From NCBI GenBank assembly GCA_021234155.1, contig JAJEKV010000027.1, positions 11,668,716 through 11,732,715 of the forward strand: a stretch of 64,000 bases of DNA. Reading direction: 5' to 3'. Shown piece by piece: positions 11,593-23,187 of the stretch. The number at the start of each line of letters is the position of its first letter. Position 1 is the first letter of the stretch. The stretch is from Isoetes taiwanensis. Its lineage: Eukaryota > Streptophyta > Lycopodiopsida > Isoetales > Isoetaceae. The notes below the pieces were generated by a model. The model was not told where the DNA came from. It made no database searches and saw nothing but the letters and a program-made list of their open reading frames with translations. Made by a program: the position numbers and the translations under genes.

Positions 11593-12731
11593 AGTGGAAT
11601 GCTCTTTGTGGCCGTAATACATCACCTCTTGAGCACACGATTGGGGAAGGCCATGTCTTGGATGAGATAGAACTAATAGGTCCACCAGATCCTACTTGGT
11701 GCTATTACTTTGAGAGCATGTTTGCATAATTAATTCAAATGTGTACAAATAAGAAAGAGATGGAATTGACCTATGCACGTGTGGAGAACAGGATCTCGTT
11801 TTCTAGGATCTTCCATTTGAAAAGTTTAGACAATGATGGCTTATTACCTCCAGAGCGTGCGACTATGCACTTGCAGTCAGCTTTAAGACATGTCCATCAG
11901 AATGTGTTTTCCACTGGTGTACTTCATGCAAAGTCTCAACCCATAGCTATTGAATTATGGGAATCATGCAAAAGGTATGACATGATTGAATGGAAGGATT
12001 TTATTTCTAGAAAAGGTATATTGATTGGATTCCACAAAACAAGGGAATGTACGCCAGATGAAGCAAGGACTATCCAAGAGCTTCACTCTTTAAGGGAGGT
12101 TCCAGGGGGTGAAGTTTCAGAATTTAAGTCTATCCTAATAAGGGGATCAATTTTTAGAGTTGGTGATACGCTTGTGGTGGAAAATAAAGATATTGAGGAT
12201 GGTCAATGGTATGGTAAGATGAGATACATTTTTTCTTACAAACAGGGTGATGAAACGAGGGTACATTTTGCAGCAGATTATTACAGATATCATATCCAAG
12301 ACAATAAAGTTCAGGTTGATGAACCAAGTGGGATGCCTATCTTAGCTACTAGCATGGAGCCATTCAATCATGAATCTATTTTGCCAGTCCAACATATTCT
12401 TCGAGAAATATGTCTTCTACCAATGCGAGCAGCGAAAGATAAAACCTTGATTGCATTTGAGACTATTACAACGAAATTGACGGATAGACTTCTCCAAATG
12501 TATAAGTGTGGTAATGTCCCAATCTGGACTCTCGTAGATGATGTTGTGGCAATTCAAGCTATAAAACGGGGTAGTGCCCCACATTTAGCATCACATGATG
12601 GTTATTGGTATGCTTGGATTAATGCAGTTAATGAGAAGGATAAAAAGATAAAGTTGACCTGGTTAGAACCAAAAATTAAGAAGGGGCGACAATGTTTGGG
12701 AACAGATGGCAGTCTTGGTATTGTCTTTTAA
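11593..12731 (+). pseudogene. C-terminal part of a KDZ/CACTA-like transposase with a BAH-like domain
   Basis: One reading frame runs from about 11593 to 12731 with a single TAA at about 11727-11729. The part after the stop is an uninterrupted 330-codon frame. The start (PPDPTWCYYFESMF, then YARVENRISFSRIF) resembles the region after the catalytic core in KDZ and CACTA transposases, where a W..fE..... motif is common. Residues about 125-215 of the long frame (SIFRVGDTLVV, GKMRYIFSY, VHFAADYYRYH, SILPVQHI) look like a BAH-type fold of the kind seen at the C-terminus of some plant transposases. No catalytic residues lie in this fragment. The N-terminal half is missing, replaced by the 319-bp repeat. 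The family assignment is by overall pattern and is uncertain. Confidence 0.45.
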
Positions 12732-13229
12732 GGGTCTTAAACGTTATGAAGGAAGGTACAGGAAAAATATTTGCTTCTTCTTGGTTGAAAAACATTCTAC
12801 TTGAGGGCACTTGAGCTTTGTTCATCTCTTTTTTGCTTTGTAATCATAAAAGACCTATTATGTTTTCTTTCAGTTCAATCTCTTGTAAACTTATGTGTGT
12901 AGCTCAAAATGCCGTGTATTGTTCATGTCCAATCGTGACACGTCATTTTTTTTCTTTTCCGCAAAATTTATTGATAAGGTATTTGATTTTATGAAGCATT
13001 ATATACACTTTCTCTACAATTAGAAGCTTTGCATTTTTATGGAGGCCCAAAACATTTGCATTTGGAAGACTACAAGACTGATAATATGATTAACAGAATA
13101 ATAAACTATTAACAAGCATAGTGACTAACCACATCAAAAAACTTTAGAAATGCAAAACTGAACATGGTTCTCGAACCAATAAGAAAAACTCGATATTGTC
13201 CAAAATTTGCAACAACTACCACGTAAAAG
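12732..13229. other. Intergenic, no gene recognised
   Basis: AT-rich sequence downstream of the transposase-like frame. It could include that gene's 3' untranslated region. No motif supports a feature. Confidence 0.5.
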
Positions 13230-13600
13230 CATCCGAAATTATGATATTAAAAATGTATATAGAAAAATCATTCTATAAATTAATGATGATTCCCATAAAC
13301 CATCGTAAAAACTAAATTCATATAATTAAATATAGTACGGACTAGCAATGGTTTTCCATAATCAGTATATGCTTAAAACACATCTTCTAAACTATTGATA
13401 ATATTAAAAAACTACTCTGCGATTATAGAATTGATATAATTAAACATGATATGAACTAGCAATGATTTTGCTAAATCAATGTACACTTAAAAACAATCTT
13501 ACAAACTAATGATGATTTCTAAATACTAGCATAAAATTTGGAATTAGTACAAAAAACATGATATGGATCATTATTGGTTTTGCAAAACTAGCAATGACAC
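13230..13600. repeat. Degenerate AT-rich tandem repeat, period about 114 bp
   Basis: The blocks CTAGCAATGGTTTTCC at about 13343 and CTAGCAATGATTTTGC at about 13457, each followed by similar text (CTTAAAA, AAACTA, TGATAAT), give a ~114-bp period. Partial copies lie on both sides (about 13266 and 13567). Copies are clearly diverged. No coding potential. Confidence 0.6.
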
Positions 13601-15107
13601 GTGGTTTTTTTCTATGTTGTGAATTGTCGTATAAAAAAACCACATGCATACTGGTTTTCATGCTAATTTTTTATACAAGTTCATTTTTGGGGGCCTTGTG
13701 TTTTTTTTTCAGGGATCCTTTTTATTTTAAGGATCTCTACATCTGCGCAGCAACACTTCTATCACGGCAAGCTCTGATCAATCTTTTTCCTTATTTCTGC
13801 ATATTCCAACTGCTTTCAGTGCTAAAAATGGGGTTCCACGAATCTGGACATTGTTGTAGATTTCCAGAGAGCTGGAACAGACAAATTTTTTAAGTCCGGA
13901 GATATATGGGATTAATGCATTTCTATGTTGCTTGATGGGCTACAACGACAACTGCAAAGGCTTTTAAATAAGGGTAGTTAGCTCTTATGATCCCTTTGCA
14001 TGCCTGAAAGAATCATATTTGCCCTTTCTCCAGATTCAGCCTATTCATGTGCTTCAGATTCTTCAAAAATTTGCAAAGCAGAGCCTATGTCCAGGAGCTA
14101 CTGATTGTTAGTATGCTTCTCGCTCTCTTTCTTCTCTTACCTCGTTTGTGCCTAATTCTTTGTAATTTTCTGGAGCAGAAGTAAGATTTGGAAAAAATTT
14201 CAGTCATCATTATCTTGGAAAGGCTAGGAATTGGTCGCTTAGACTTTATGATAGAGTTGGGCAAGCTGAGTAGGTTGGAATTCTTAAAGATCCAGCAGAA
14301 CAAGACATGTGCTTAAGAAGGGTTTGGCATATGAATCAAATAACCACTTATGAGTGTTGGATAATGTGTACCACGGATATGGCGATACCCAGTATTATGA
14401 ACCCGGTTGATGATGATGATGAAGATGAGAGCAATCATTGACTCTAGATGTCGTTTATTTGGATATATTAGATGCCGAAATATGTTGCGATCTATTGCTG
14501 ATGTTTTGTCTCGTGGAGGTTAGAGGTGACTAGAAAAAAATATGGTAGAGGGACTTAGGCCTTGTGTCATGATGCTGTTCATTCAATTACTTTAGAATTT
14601 TGTGCCAGGTGGTTGCACTACAAAATTTTCAGAGCTTTTTTCAGCTAGGTGACACTATAAGTGCTTTGTGAGCTTGCTTTTCTATCTCCCAGTTAAAGCA
14701 GTATTATGCACATGATTAACATATTTCTATTTTATAGCAACAACAAATTTGGAGCTAGCCTTGGCTTCTTAGGAAGCATTCCATGCAATGCCGCCATAAG
14801 GTTTGCATGTCTCATTCTAGCTAAAGAGGTTCTTTTTTCTTTTTGTAAATTTTTGTTCTATCATATTTTTTGAATAGGTATTCTCCCTTAATGGAAAAGG
14901 GACATGGGGAATTCAAACTTTGCACGATCCCTACAGAACACAACAACATCATGAGTGTCTCTTAATAGTTTACAATTTCTTTTTAACATCTCGTGAGTGG
15001 GTGCTCTCTTCAGAATAGCACCTGCACCGTCATGCTCACCTACATAATAAACATGTCCAATTTCTTAAGTGAAAACAAGAACAACTAATATTCATGTCAA
15101 TACAACA
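13601..15107. other. Intergenic, no gene recognised
   Basis: Contains only short open frames, the longest beginning upstream at 13558, with no recognisable motif. A short GATGATGATGATGAAGATGA run sits near 14412. Nothing else stands out. Confidence 0.5.
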
Positions 15108-16501
15108 TTAGAATGTACTTTTTCCATGGTAAGAACCAAAATAGTTCCAATGGATAGGAATCTCTATATTTTTATAAAATCTGCCAAGAAAGAAGAAACT
15201 TCGTGCACCTTTGCATTGACGTGCATATCCATCAGACCATATAACATGATTGTTATATTTAAAACCTTTGCTGGCTAGTAGATCAACATGCTTATTAAGG
15301 CAATGTTGCACAAACAAAGTGTCATGCTCTCTATCATCCGAAATATAAAAATGTGTGTCCTTGATAATATGTCTTTTAATTGCAATCAAATTTCTCGTCC
15401 TTAGCCACAACCTCTTCTAGAGTAGCATGCCTATACGTGATGTGCACTAGTACTGTGTATTCGTCATTTCTCCGATGTAAACTTTGAATTTCCTGCTATA
15501 TCTTGAATGTGTAATTCTCAGCAAAGTCAATTACTGACACTATGGTATCCTTGGAACAAGTGGTTGCGCACTGCCTAAACTGTGTAACCTGCCACTTGGC
15601 CTCATAGTTATGGGGATGAACTCTTTCCAAATTTCTTGGCATTTGTCAAAACATCTGCAGTTGAAGTTGACTTGTGCACAAGCTTCACAACACAATAGTT
15701 TTTGGTGCCACTATGGAACCACCATTGCCATCAGGTTCATTTACTGATTCATAAACTTGCAAATGAAACATAGGTAAGCAATGAACATCAATATCAAATA
15801 AGCAAGAGAGACACTCATTGTACCAAAGTCTTCCAGTCAACCATGTGACCTAAAGCCATGCTTAGTTCTTTTGGGCACACAAGTAAATTTGATGGGCCAC
15901 ACTTTTGGCATGACAATAGCAGGCATTTGTGGCATGCTACTCATCTGCAATATCTTTAGTATAAACCAATGACCTCCACATGTCGCTTGATGATTTATAT
16001 ATCATATCATGTGCTTGATATATTGGTCCAGGACCACATACAACACATGTACAAGTGCAATCAGCACTATGGCTTTTTTGCATCTAACCTTATTTTATTG
16101 AGTGCTTGTTTAACCAAGTCTAGTCTCAGGTGATACACACAACAACATGTTACCCTGTCCTTCACTTTCCTCACAAATGGAGGCTTCAATGTATGGAAAG
16201 CTGAGAATGAGATCTCGAATTTTGGGTTATCCCTTCTAAACCTTTCATAGAATGCACACTGATGTAAAAACAGAATGCAATCAATACCTTATGAACAATA
16301 GCAAAGAAACTAGCAAATCAATGCAATGGAACATTCAAACAATCCTTAGTTTCTTCCAAAAAATGTACAGGACGTAGGTACTTTTTACCTGGGGCTTGCC
16401 AAATCTTTATGACATGCTTCTTGCATGGTGAAACTCGAGAGTGGGTTGTCCAGAAATCTGTGACTACTTTTTGTTACTTTGTAGTTAGCTCATCAAACCT
16501 G
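15108..16501 (-). pseudogene. Decayed copy of an unclassified DDE-type transposase
   Basis: On the minus strand, broken frames read VNEPDGNG near 15740, VIDFAENYTFK near 15530, EIQSLH just after it, ISDDREHDTLFVQH near 15340 and HVIWSDGYARQCK near 15240. The same ordered motifs occur in the better copy at 41.2-42.3 kb (VNEPSKKG, VVDFAENYTLK, EVQSEHW, VSDDRKHDTHFVQH, YVWLDGCASQFK). Acidic residues in DFAENY, SDD and WSDG are plausible catalytic positions, but this is inference. Proteins with this motif order occur in many eukaryotic genomes as transposase-like sequences; I do not know a formal superfamily name. Many stops and frameshifts make the copy dead. Confidence 0.6.
16166..16501 (+). 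repeat. Direct repeat, copy 1 (duplicated transposon segment)
   Basis: This ~336-bp segment is repeated at 17067-17404, about 901 bp downstream, at roughly 95% identity by eye. Both begin TTTCCTCACAAATGGAGGCT and run to ATCAAACCTG. Copy 1 continues as transposon sequence, whereas copy 2 is cut by a gypsy-type LTR. Confidence 0.9.
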
Positions 16502-16729
16502 CTTTTCCTTTTGAACATTGACCAGGGACCATTTAAGTTGCATGTAATTAAAACGGGTCACATTCTGATGTTCGGGACTCATGAGCAAAATGAGACTCGT
16601 GCAAAAAATTTTAGGTTTTGCAATGAACCACTATCGATTCTTTACATCACATAACAAGAACTGGTTCATGATACTCTCTCACAAAATTTACAAATAACCA
16701 GTTGAGAAAGTTCACAAGAATTTTTTTTC

Positions 16730-16980
16730 TTTTCTTTTTTGGTGTGGCGGGGGACACAAGTTGAGGAGGAGAAGTTGGGAGGAACCACATTGAGGATAGG
16801 CACAAGTTGAGGAGGAGAAATAGGGCAGGGCACAAGTTGAGAGGGGGGCACAAGTTGATAAATTTTTAAGCCAGCAAGGGGTTGAGAGAAAAGTGGGGTT
16901 GAGGTTGAGGGAAAACTTGGAGGGAAAAGTGGAGAGGGGTTGCGGGAAAAAGTAGGGGGAAGGGGGGTAAATTTTCAAGC
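16730..16980. repeat. Purine-rich low-complexity tract
   Basis: About 250 bp in which the plus strand is almost only purines, with repeats of CACAAGTTGAGGAGGAGAA and GGGGTTGAG and many runs of three or more G. It could form G-quadruplex or triplex structures, which is inference. It separates the two copies of the 336-bp repeat. Confidence 0.7.
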
Positions 16981-17066
16981 CAGAGTTGAAGCCCTTAAGA
17001 AAAAGCCAAAATTAAATATTACATATTAAAAAACAAAAATAAATCTTATACATTATAAAAAATAAT

Positions 17067-17404
17067 TTTCCTCACAAATGGAGGCTTCAATGCATGGAAA
17101 GCTGAGAATGAGATCTCAAATTTTGGATTATCCCTTCTAAACCTTTCATAGAATGCACACTGATGTAAAAATAGAATGCAATCAATACCTTATGAACAGT
17201 AGCAAAGAAACTAGCAAATCAAAGCAATGGAACATTCAAACAAACCTCAGTTCCTTCCAAAAAATGTAGAGGATGTAGGTACTTTTTACCTGGGGCTTGT
17301 CAAATCTTTATGACATATGCTTCTTGCATGGTGAAACTCGAGAGCGGGTTGTCTAGAAATCCGTGACTACTTTTTGTTACTGTCTACTTAGCTTATCAAA
17401 CCTG
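17067..17404 (+). repeat. Direct repeat, copy 2
   Basis: Second copy of 16166-16501. It ends exactly at ATCAAACCTG, where the LTR begins with TGACG at 17405. This marks the insertion point and shows that the LTR arrived after the duplication. Confidence 0.9.
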
Positions 17405-18944
17405 TGACGTTCCATGTATTTAGACGGTATATGTATAAATATACTAACACGTCACGTAGTAGGCATACGCCACCATGGGGTATGTTAACCTAGGGGGTTG
17501 ACCTAAAAGGGATTGATTTAGCTATGCTAAATTAATAAAACCTAATTAAGGGTATTTTTGTCTTAATTAACCTAATTAGTTTAATTAGTTAATTAATGAC
17601 ATGCCACCTGGCCCAAATCGATTGGGCAAGGCAGGGTTTCCAATTGGGACACCCAAATTAGGGCTTTGGGGCCCCATTTCGAATTAGGAGCAATTGGAGA
17701 TGGAGGAGGAGGAGCAGCAGCCAGACACCCTTCAGCAAATCGAGATGGAGCCATCCCAAGCCCGATTCGACGGTTAGTCTGTAGCTTAGCTGTGTTATCT
17801 GTAGGGTAGCGCCCCTGTTGGGCACTTGTTGTGTGTATTTCTTCTGTTTCTCTGTGTTCTCTATGCTTTACCTGTAGGAACTAACCCTTGATTGCAAAGG
17901 TGAGTTCTCCTTATCTCTGATTCTGTACTTGCTCTTAAATGATGGATTGATAGTTCTTTGCATAGTATTACTCTTGAAATGGGGGAACTAAGGGGTGTAG
18001 AGACCTCTGAGCCCATGTATTGTAGTATGCTCCTAGATAGAGCCCTGTATTATTCCCATTAGTTGCGGCCTGTGTACAGGAGACCACCGGGTTATAGATG
18101 CTATGGAATGGCTTAGCACCAGAGAAGGGACGCAGTGGTGAAGTGGGGGTGGGGTCTTGCACGAACATAAAAGGCTCCTGAGACTCCTACAGTGGGCTAG
18201 GCCTGATAGCCGGTCACGTAGAGGGCCGGGTATGGGTCTGACACTCCCTGGGTGCAGAGGTGTGACCCGTATGGGGCACACCCTGCACTTTGAGTAGAAT
18301 TAGGGTGAGTAAGTCGGGTACGGATGCGGGGGTCGCTGATGCGGCACGTATTCTCTAGCTCACCCATGGAACCACTGCGATCCTGGAAGGGGACACTTCC
18401 CTGACCTGCCTCGTCGGACTAGGGCTTCATGAACCCTGGAGCAGGCTCGAAGGGTGATGCCTTGAGTCTGCGTCTCCGGAAGCTATAGTGATGCCATAGC
18501 ATGATTCGACTCATCTGCAAAGTGTGCACAGGAGGGGCGGATGGAGTGGACAACCCTAGCCGATGTTCTATGCCAGCCACCATGCCAAGATTCGGTCTGC
18601 TGATCTCTTGAGACCTAGCCGTCAGTCGATCCTCACTGAAGTCTGAGCCGGGGTAGAACCAGAGGTTTGGGGTGTTTTCCTTTACTTGGATGGATGTGCC
18701 ACCCTTCGTGGTGGTTATTTATGTATGATTTATGCTGTATGCTAGCATGTATTCACGCTTCCGCAACTTAGGAGTCCCATTGAAGGCGTGGGCCGAATGA
18801 CACCTCCGTGTCCTTCACCCGGGCATCTCTCTATGGATGGTCCGAGTTAGACAGAGGGCCCTGCTCATGGTGAGCTGATTGCCATGGGAGGGGGAAGTCC
18901 CCGTATATATACGCCAGTGCGTCGTATATATTCAGGGAGCGTCA
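17405..18944 (+). repeat. LTR of a gypsy-type retrotransposon (about 1.54 kb), interior lost
   Basis: The segment begins TGACG and ends CGTCA, a 5-bp terminal inverted repeat with the canonical TG..CA ends. Three bases later, at 18948, is TGGTATCAGAGCATG, the standard tRNA-Met primer-binding site of plant LTR elements. That makes this a 5' LTR in plus orientation. No gag or pol follows: after about 190 bp the sequence passes into unrelated copia coding sequence. The long LTR favours Ty3/gypsy, but without pol this is inference. The left boundary is independently fixed by the broken repeat at 17067-17404. Confidence 0.8.
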
Positions 18945-19230
18945 CAGTGGTATCAGAGCATGTTCTTGGTAGACCAAGCCATTGCACTGGCCATGTACTA
19001 ACGCGTTAGACCGTTAAGTAGAGAGGATAAATTTTGGAGTAGCCTGAGTTCTTGGTAGTGTAGTAGATAATGTCTTGTTAACTTAATTTGATTCATGTAT
19101 AAATTTTAGATTTATTGGAAAAAGGCGTGAAGAGCGGGCGTGAAACCCTAACCCTAATCGGGGGACAGGGGGTACCCGCGTCTTCCTAGCGTCGGTGGCG
19201 GGGTCGGGGTAGGGCCTGCCCGCAGACCTA

Positions 19231-19269
19231 ATTTATATATATATATATATATATATAAAAAAAAAAACC
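19231..19269. repeat. (AT)n microsatellite followed by an A run
   Basis: TTTATATAT alternates for about 28 bp and is followed by about 11 A. It lies between two short AACCCTAACCC-type blocks at about 19143 and 19268. Confidence 0.9.
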
Positions 19270-19278
19270 TAACCCTAA

Positions 19279-20274
19279 TTGGCGGGCAGCACTTTCGAAC
19301 AAGAATTGTCGGACCTTGTGTCGAAAGTTTACCAGAAGAAGCTGCCAGATCTTGGTGAACTACATCAATTCTTGGGAATAGAGGTAACAAGAGATAGGGA
19401 GAAAAACATGTTACATCTCAGGCAAAGCAAGCATATTGATAACATGCTGAAAAGGTTTAATATGGCAGAGGCAAACCCAGTTAAAACACCAATTGTTCCA
19501 GGGCACAAATTAACTGCAGATGTTGCTATGAGCAAAGAGGAGATCATGAAATGGAACAGGTCCCATATAGGGCATTAGTTGATTGTTTATTGTATTTGTC
19601 TAACAATACTCGACCTGATATAACCTATGCAATAAATATCCTTTGCAGAAGATGTCATAACCCAAGTAAAGCCCATTGGTTGGTAGGCAAGAGGATATTA
19701 AGATACTTGAAAGGAAGTAGAGATAGTGGAATAACCTATGACTCACAGAATTTGAAGCTTGAAACATATAGTGATGCTGACTGGGCTGGAGATATGAGCA
19801 TGAGAAGATCAACCTCAGGGTATGTTGTTTTTTTTAGCTGGAGGACCAATCTCTTGGAGAAGCAAGAAGCAGAGTGCAGTGGCCATGTCTTCTGCAGAAG
19901 CAGAGCATGCTGCATCTTCCTTGGTAGCAAAAGAAATAGTTTGGTTAAGGAGATTGTTAAATGAACTAGGATGCATACAGAATGATCCTACAAACATATT
20001 CACTGCTAGCCAAAATTGCATGGCAATAGTCAAAAATCCGGTTGATCATGAAAGGACTAAGTATATTGAGCTTAGTATGCATTTTATAAGGGATTTGGCA
20101 GCAAAGAAAATTATACAAATGGTGTATGTCAGTACAGTCAATCAGGTGGCTGATGTGTTCACTAAAGCCCTCACAGAAGTAAAGTTTTCACAGTTCAAGA
20201 ACAGTTTGAATGTTCAACAAAAGTTACAAACAGGAACTTCAAGCAGGTTGCAAACATATATGATGAAGGAGGAA
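19279..20274 (+). pseudogene. Ty1/copia reverse transcriptase end and RNase H, frameshifted
   Basis: The fragment starts in the C-terminal reverse transcriptase (LGELHQFLGIEVTRD, RQSKHIDNMLKRF) and runs through PYRALVDCLLYLSNNTRPDI, HWLVGKRILRYLKG and RNase H (YSDADWAGD, RSTSGYVVFF, SAEAEHAASS, VADVFTKALTE), ending at the stop at 20278-20280. Frame changes occur near 19560 and 19835. It differs in sequence from the 7.3-kb element, so it is a separate family. Integrase, gag and the 5' LTR are absent. Confidence 0.93.
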
Positions 20275-20838
20275 TGTTAGAAAATGAGAATCATCACATA
20301 TGTACAGTGAAGACTAGATGCAGAACAACATGGTTATCATGATCAGTTGATTCAAATTAACAGTACAGGAACAGAACAATTGATTTAGGGTTCCTTCAAG
20401 TTCAATGGTTTAAAGGTTCCTTAAGGTAAGCCAAAGTTGAATTATTTTATCTAATTTAAGTTCAATGGTCGAAGGGGTCGTGCAAACTGAGCTATGCATG
20501 TGGGATATTGAACCGAAAAGCAAAATTAGAAAGAGCAGATAATACGGCTTGCCGAGCTTGAAGATTGAGGCCTACACCGACGGATCTACAGGATATAAGC
20601 TTACATTGGACATCAAGAACGATAAGCTTCAGGATCGAGGTCTAGATCGGCCGGAAAAATGCAGTGTTCCCTTGTGTTTATTTTCATTGAGTAACATTGA
20701 TATGTTCGAGCATTGTGTCAATGGTTTGAACAATGCCATTGTGTTCTTTTGCTTATTCAATAACCATTGTTGGTGAAATAATATCTTGATCATTGATAGG
20801 AGAATTTTGTTGTTGCTAAACTACTAAATATTTCAACA
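20275..20838 (+). repeat. 3' LTR of the 19.3-kb copia fragment
   Basis: Begins TGTTAGAAAATG right after a purine-rich GATGAAGGAGGAA tract that overlaps the end of the RNase H frame, and ends ATTTCAACA. TGTT..AACA is a typical copia LTR inverted end. Length is about 564 bp. No 5' LTR is present in the window for comparison. Confidence 0.7.
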
Positions 20839-21020
20839 AGCATCACCCGTAGGGTGGAGAAACGCGTCACCCAACGGGTGGAAGAACGAACATGTTAAAA
20901 GAAATGTGCGTCACCCTCGAGGTAGAAAGAAACAGCATCACTCGCAGGTGGAGAATAATGCAGCACGATGCCGATGAAAAAAAAAACATTATTATAGCAA
21001 CACCCGAGGGTGGATAACAA
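20839..21020 (+). repeat. Array of five short CACCC..GGGTG hairpins
   Basis: Five palindromic units lie in 170 bp: CACCCGTAGGGTG (20844-20856), CACCCAACGGGTG (20868-20880), CACCCTCGAGGTA (20912-20924), CACTCGCAGGTG (20939-20950) and CACCCGAGGGTG (21001-21012). Each is followed by GGA or AGA and A-rich text. Loops vary while most stems are kept. It starts directly after the copia LTR. No known element or regulatory site is recognised. Confidence 0.6.
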
Positions 21021-22311
21021 TAAAAGAGTGCATGAACAAAAATACATGTGAAAAAAGAGACGAGCACCTTCAGCGAATCAAGGCGGGAAGGGAATGGGAA
21101 TGAAAGAATTGTCGCTGTAAGAAGACGCCGATAACTGGTCTCGAATGTGGAGTGCACTTATATAATGGCTCGTCCCTGCCCAGAATGGCGATCTGAGGGC
21201 TCGGATCGATGTGATTAGTCATTAGCTTTAAAGATTAGATCAGGAGTAAGTTACATAAAGCTTCACATTACAAGTTAGTGCAAGCACCTAATATTTACAG
21301 GCAATAAGCATATATCATAACTATTTGAAATGCAAAAGATAAGAAGTATTTGAAGTGCAAAACATAACATCTAACACTCATAGAGCAGAGGCCAGATAAT
21401 AATTTTTCTTCATGTATCCCCACGTAAATTTTTCTTGTTTTAGTACAGGTCCCATGGGCCAATCATGTTCTTATGCAAATAAAAACACAACAAAACATAA
21501 TACGAATACCAAACTCACAAAAAGAGCAAACTTGTCCCACAGCATGAACCCCCTTATCCGTGCGACCAGCAACAGATACTGCTGCTTCAATGGGATGCTC
21601 TTATAAGAAAATCTAATTGAGGCAAAACATGTGAAACTTCAAACAATTTCTGGCTCCCCATTTCTTTTCAAATTGGATAAGCTATAGGGTGTTGAAGGAC
21701 ATAGGAAGTACCTTTGAACAGTCAAAAAGCCAGTTTGTTTCTGCCATCCCACAAACGCTGTCCCTAAATAAGCGATTACTAGTTTAATCGTTTTCTACAA
21801 TAATGCAAATCCAATTCTGTTTTCTTGTGTTAATATGTCCGATCCTTTTCAGCAAATTTGAGAGCAAAATTTTAGGTGATTGCCTTGTGAAGATGTCGGT
21901 CCATATACATGATCAAATTTGAAGAGCTTTTCTTCTGCTAAACATGTTACTTGAATCTCATTTCTGGAAAGCTTGACAAGAACAAAGATTTGTCTGCCTC
22001 GCCATCTTCGAGAGGTTTTACTCTACAAAATGCTCTTATATTTCCTGAGAACCGTTAAGAAAAGTAGACTTGAGCTTAAGAAAGGGGCAAAGAAACCAAG
22101 AAACGAACTCGTGCTTACCTCTAAAGTTCATCAGACGAGTTAGAAGACGGCGAGTCATGTTGGAAACGGTATATGCAGCCCGGAGAATGGAAGCCTCATC
22201 TACAAATAACCCACATCTTAATTTCTGAGACTGCACAAAAAACTTGCACATCAAACAATGGCAAAAACAAACCTTCAGTAAATCTTTTTAAGATTGTTTC
22301 TGGTGCATCAG
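21021..22311. other. Intergenic, no gene recognised
   Basis: Contains only short open frames. On the minus strand, 22036-22254 has an open frame with a good splice-donor consensus at its end (AACTTTAGAG followed by GTAAGC, near 22118), which could be a short first exon starting at MTRRLLTRLMNF, but no family was recognised and no second exon found. Confidence 0.4.
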
Positions 22312-22500
22312 ATTGGAGCTTCGGTCTGCCCTGTCAGTTACCTGGTTGGGAACATCCTCGTTTCAAAACGCAGGAGACCGCAACTTTACATGCAACAATG
22401 GGTTGGAGCAGTCACCAGCATATAATATTCCAGCATATACTTAGGATATGCCACAAACCCACATAAGCAAGGGTTTACCCCCTAGGGGCAATCCAAAAAA
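22312..22500 (+). repeat. Dispersed ~190-bp repeat, copy B
   Basis: Counterpart of 404-595 in the same orientation. It ends in GGGTTTACCCCCTAGGGGCAA, like copy A. It lies 3' of the DUF1685 gene, which is on the opposite strand. Confidence 0.7.
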
Positions 22501-22656
22501 AGAAAGAATTAATTGAAATTTACACCAATTTCAAAAGAAAATTGAATTTATTGCAAGACAAAACTAATTGATTGGTTTTCATCCTATTGAGATAGTAGAA
22601 GATACAGCTAAATAGAATTATAATGTTGCAAAGCCTTATTCGAAGATGCATCTATT

Positions 22657-23187
22657 TCACATGCTTGCTTCTTTTTCTTCTTCATATTCACATGCCTTTT
22701 TCTCTTCTTCGCAAAGGTTGACAATTTGTGATTGTCGACAATTGCAAGCAACACCCTTGGCCCACAACTTAATCATTTCAAGCTTGTGGGGATCAAGCTT
22801 TTTAGGAGAATATAGTTTGGAGCCACTAACAACACATCTTAGATTAGACTCACCATGATAAGGACCTCTAGGAGGGCTAGATTCAACACTCATTTGTTCT
22901 ACATCCAAATGAGAAGTAGGAGATTGAAGGAAAGATTCAAGTAGGGTTTCTTTTGCAATGAATTGTGCATCATATCCTCTTTTCCCTTCTCCTTCTCCTA
23001 CACTTTTTGACGATGATGGCGAGGTCACATAACACATTTGGAGTGCGGGAAGGACATCCCAGAGTGTAGGATGACCTTGCTCAAACCCAAAACCCAAATC
23101 AATGCATCCCTCGAGTTCTGTAAAATCGTCTTCAGATTTAGATTTGAGCAACTTTGAAGGCCGTCTTGATGTTTTGTTTTGCTCCAT
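22657..23187 (-). CDS. DUF1685 family protein (plant-specific, unknown function)
   Basis: A single uninterrupted 176-codon frame. Residues about 20-50 read EDDFTELEGCIDLGFGF and then LWDVLPALQMCY, which match the hallmark of plant DUF1685 proteins (an LtdeDLeELkGCiDLGFGF segment followed by LPALelCY). The C-terminal part, LEMIKLWAKGVACNCRQS, matches the second conserved block of the family. The last residues are Glu/Lys-rich. I chose the first ATG; the start lies just after a tandem duplication of about 67 bp that also copies the first codons upstream (23200-23265), separated by a stop. No function is known for the family. This looks like an intact host gene, though the duplication in the leader could affect translation. 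Only one exon is seen. Confidence 0.8.
   Translation of the reverse strand: MEQNKTSRRPSKLLKSKSEDDFTELEGCIDLGFGFEQGHPTLWDVLPALQMCYVTSPSSSKSVGEGEGKRGYDAQFIAKETLLESFLQSPTSHLDVEQMSVESSPPRGPYHGESNLRCVVSGSKLYSPKKLDPHKLEMIKLWAKGVACNCRQSQIVNLCEEEKKACEYEEEKEASM

Noticed and set aside
19143-19160. AAACCCTAACCCTAA telomere-like text
   Set aside because: Only about two units, and a similar piece recurs at 19268; too short to be an interstitial telomere array.
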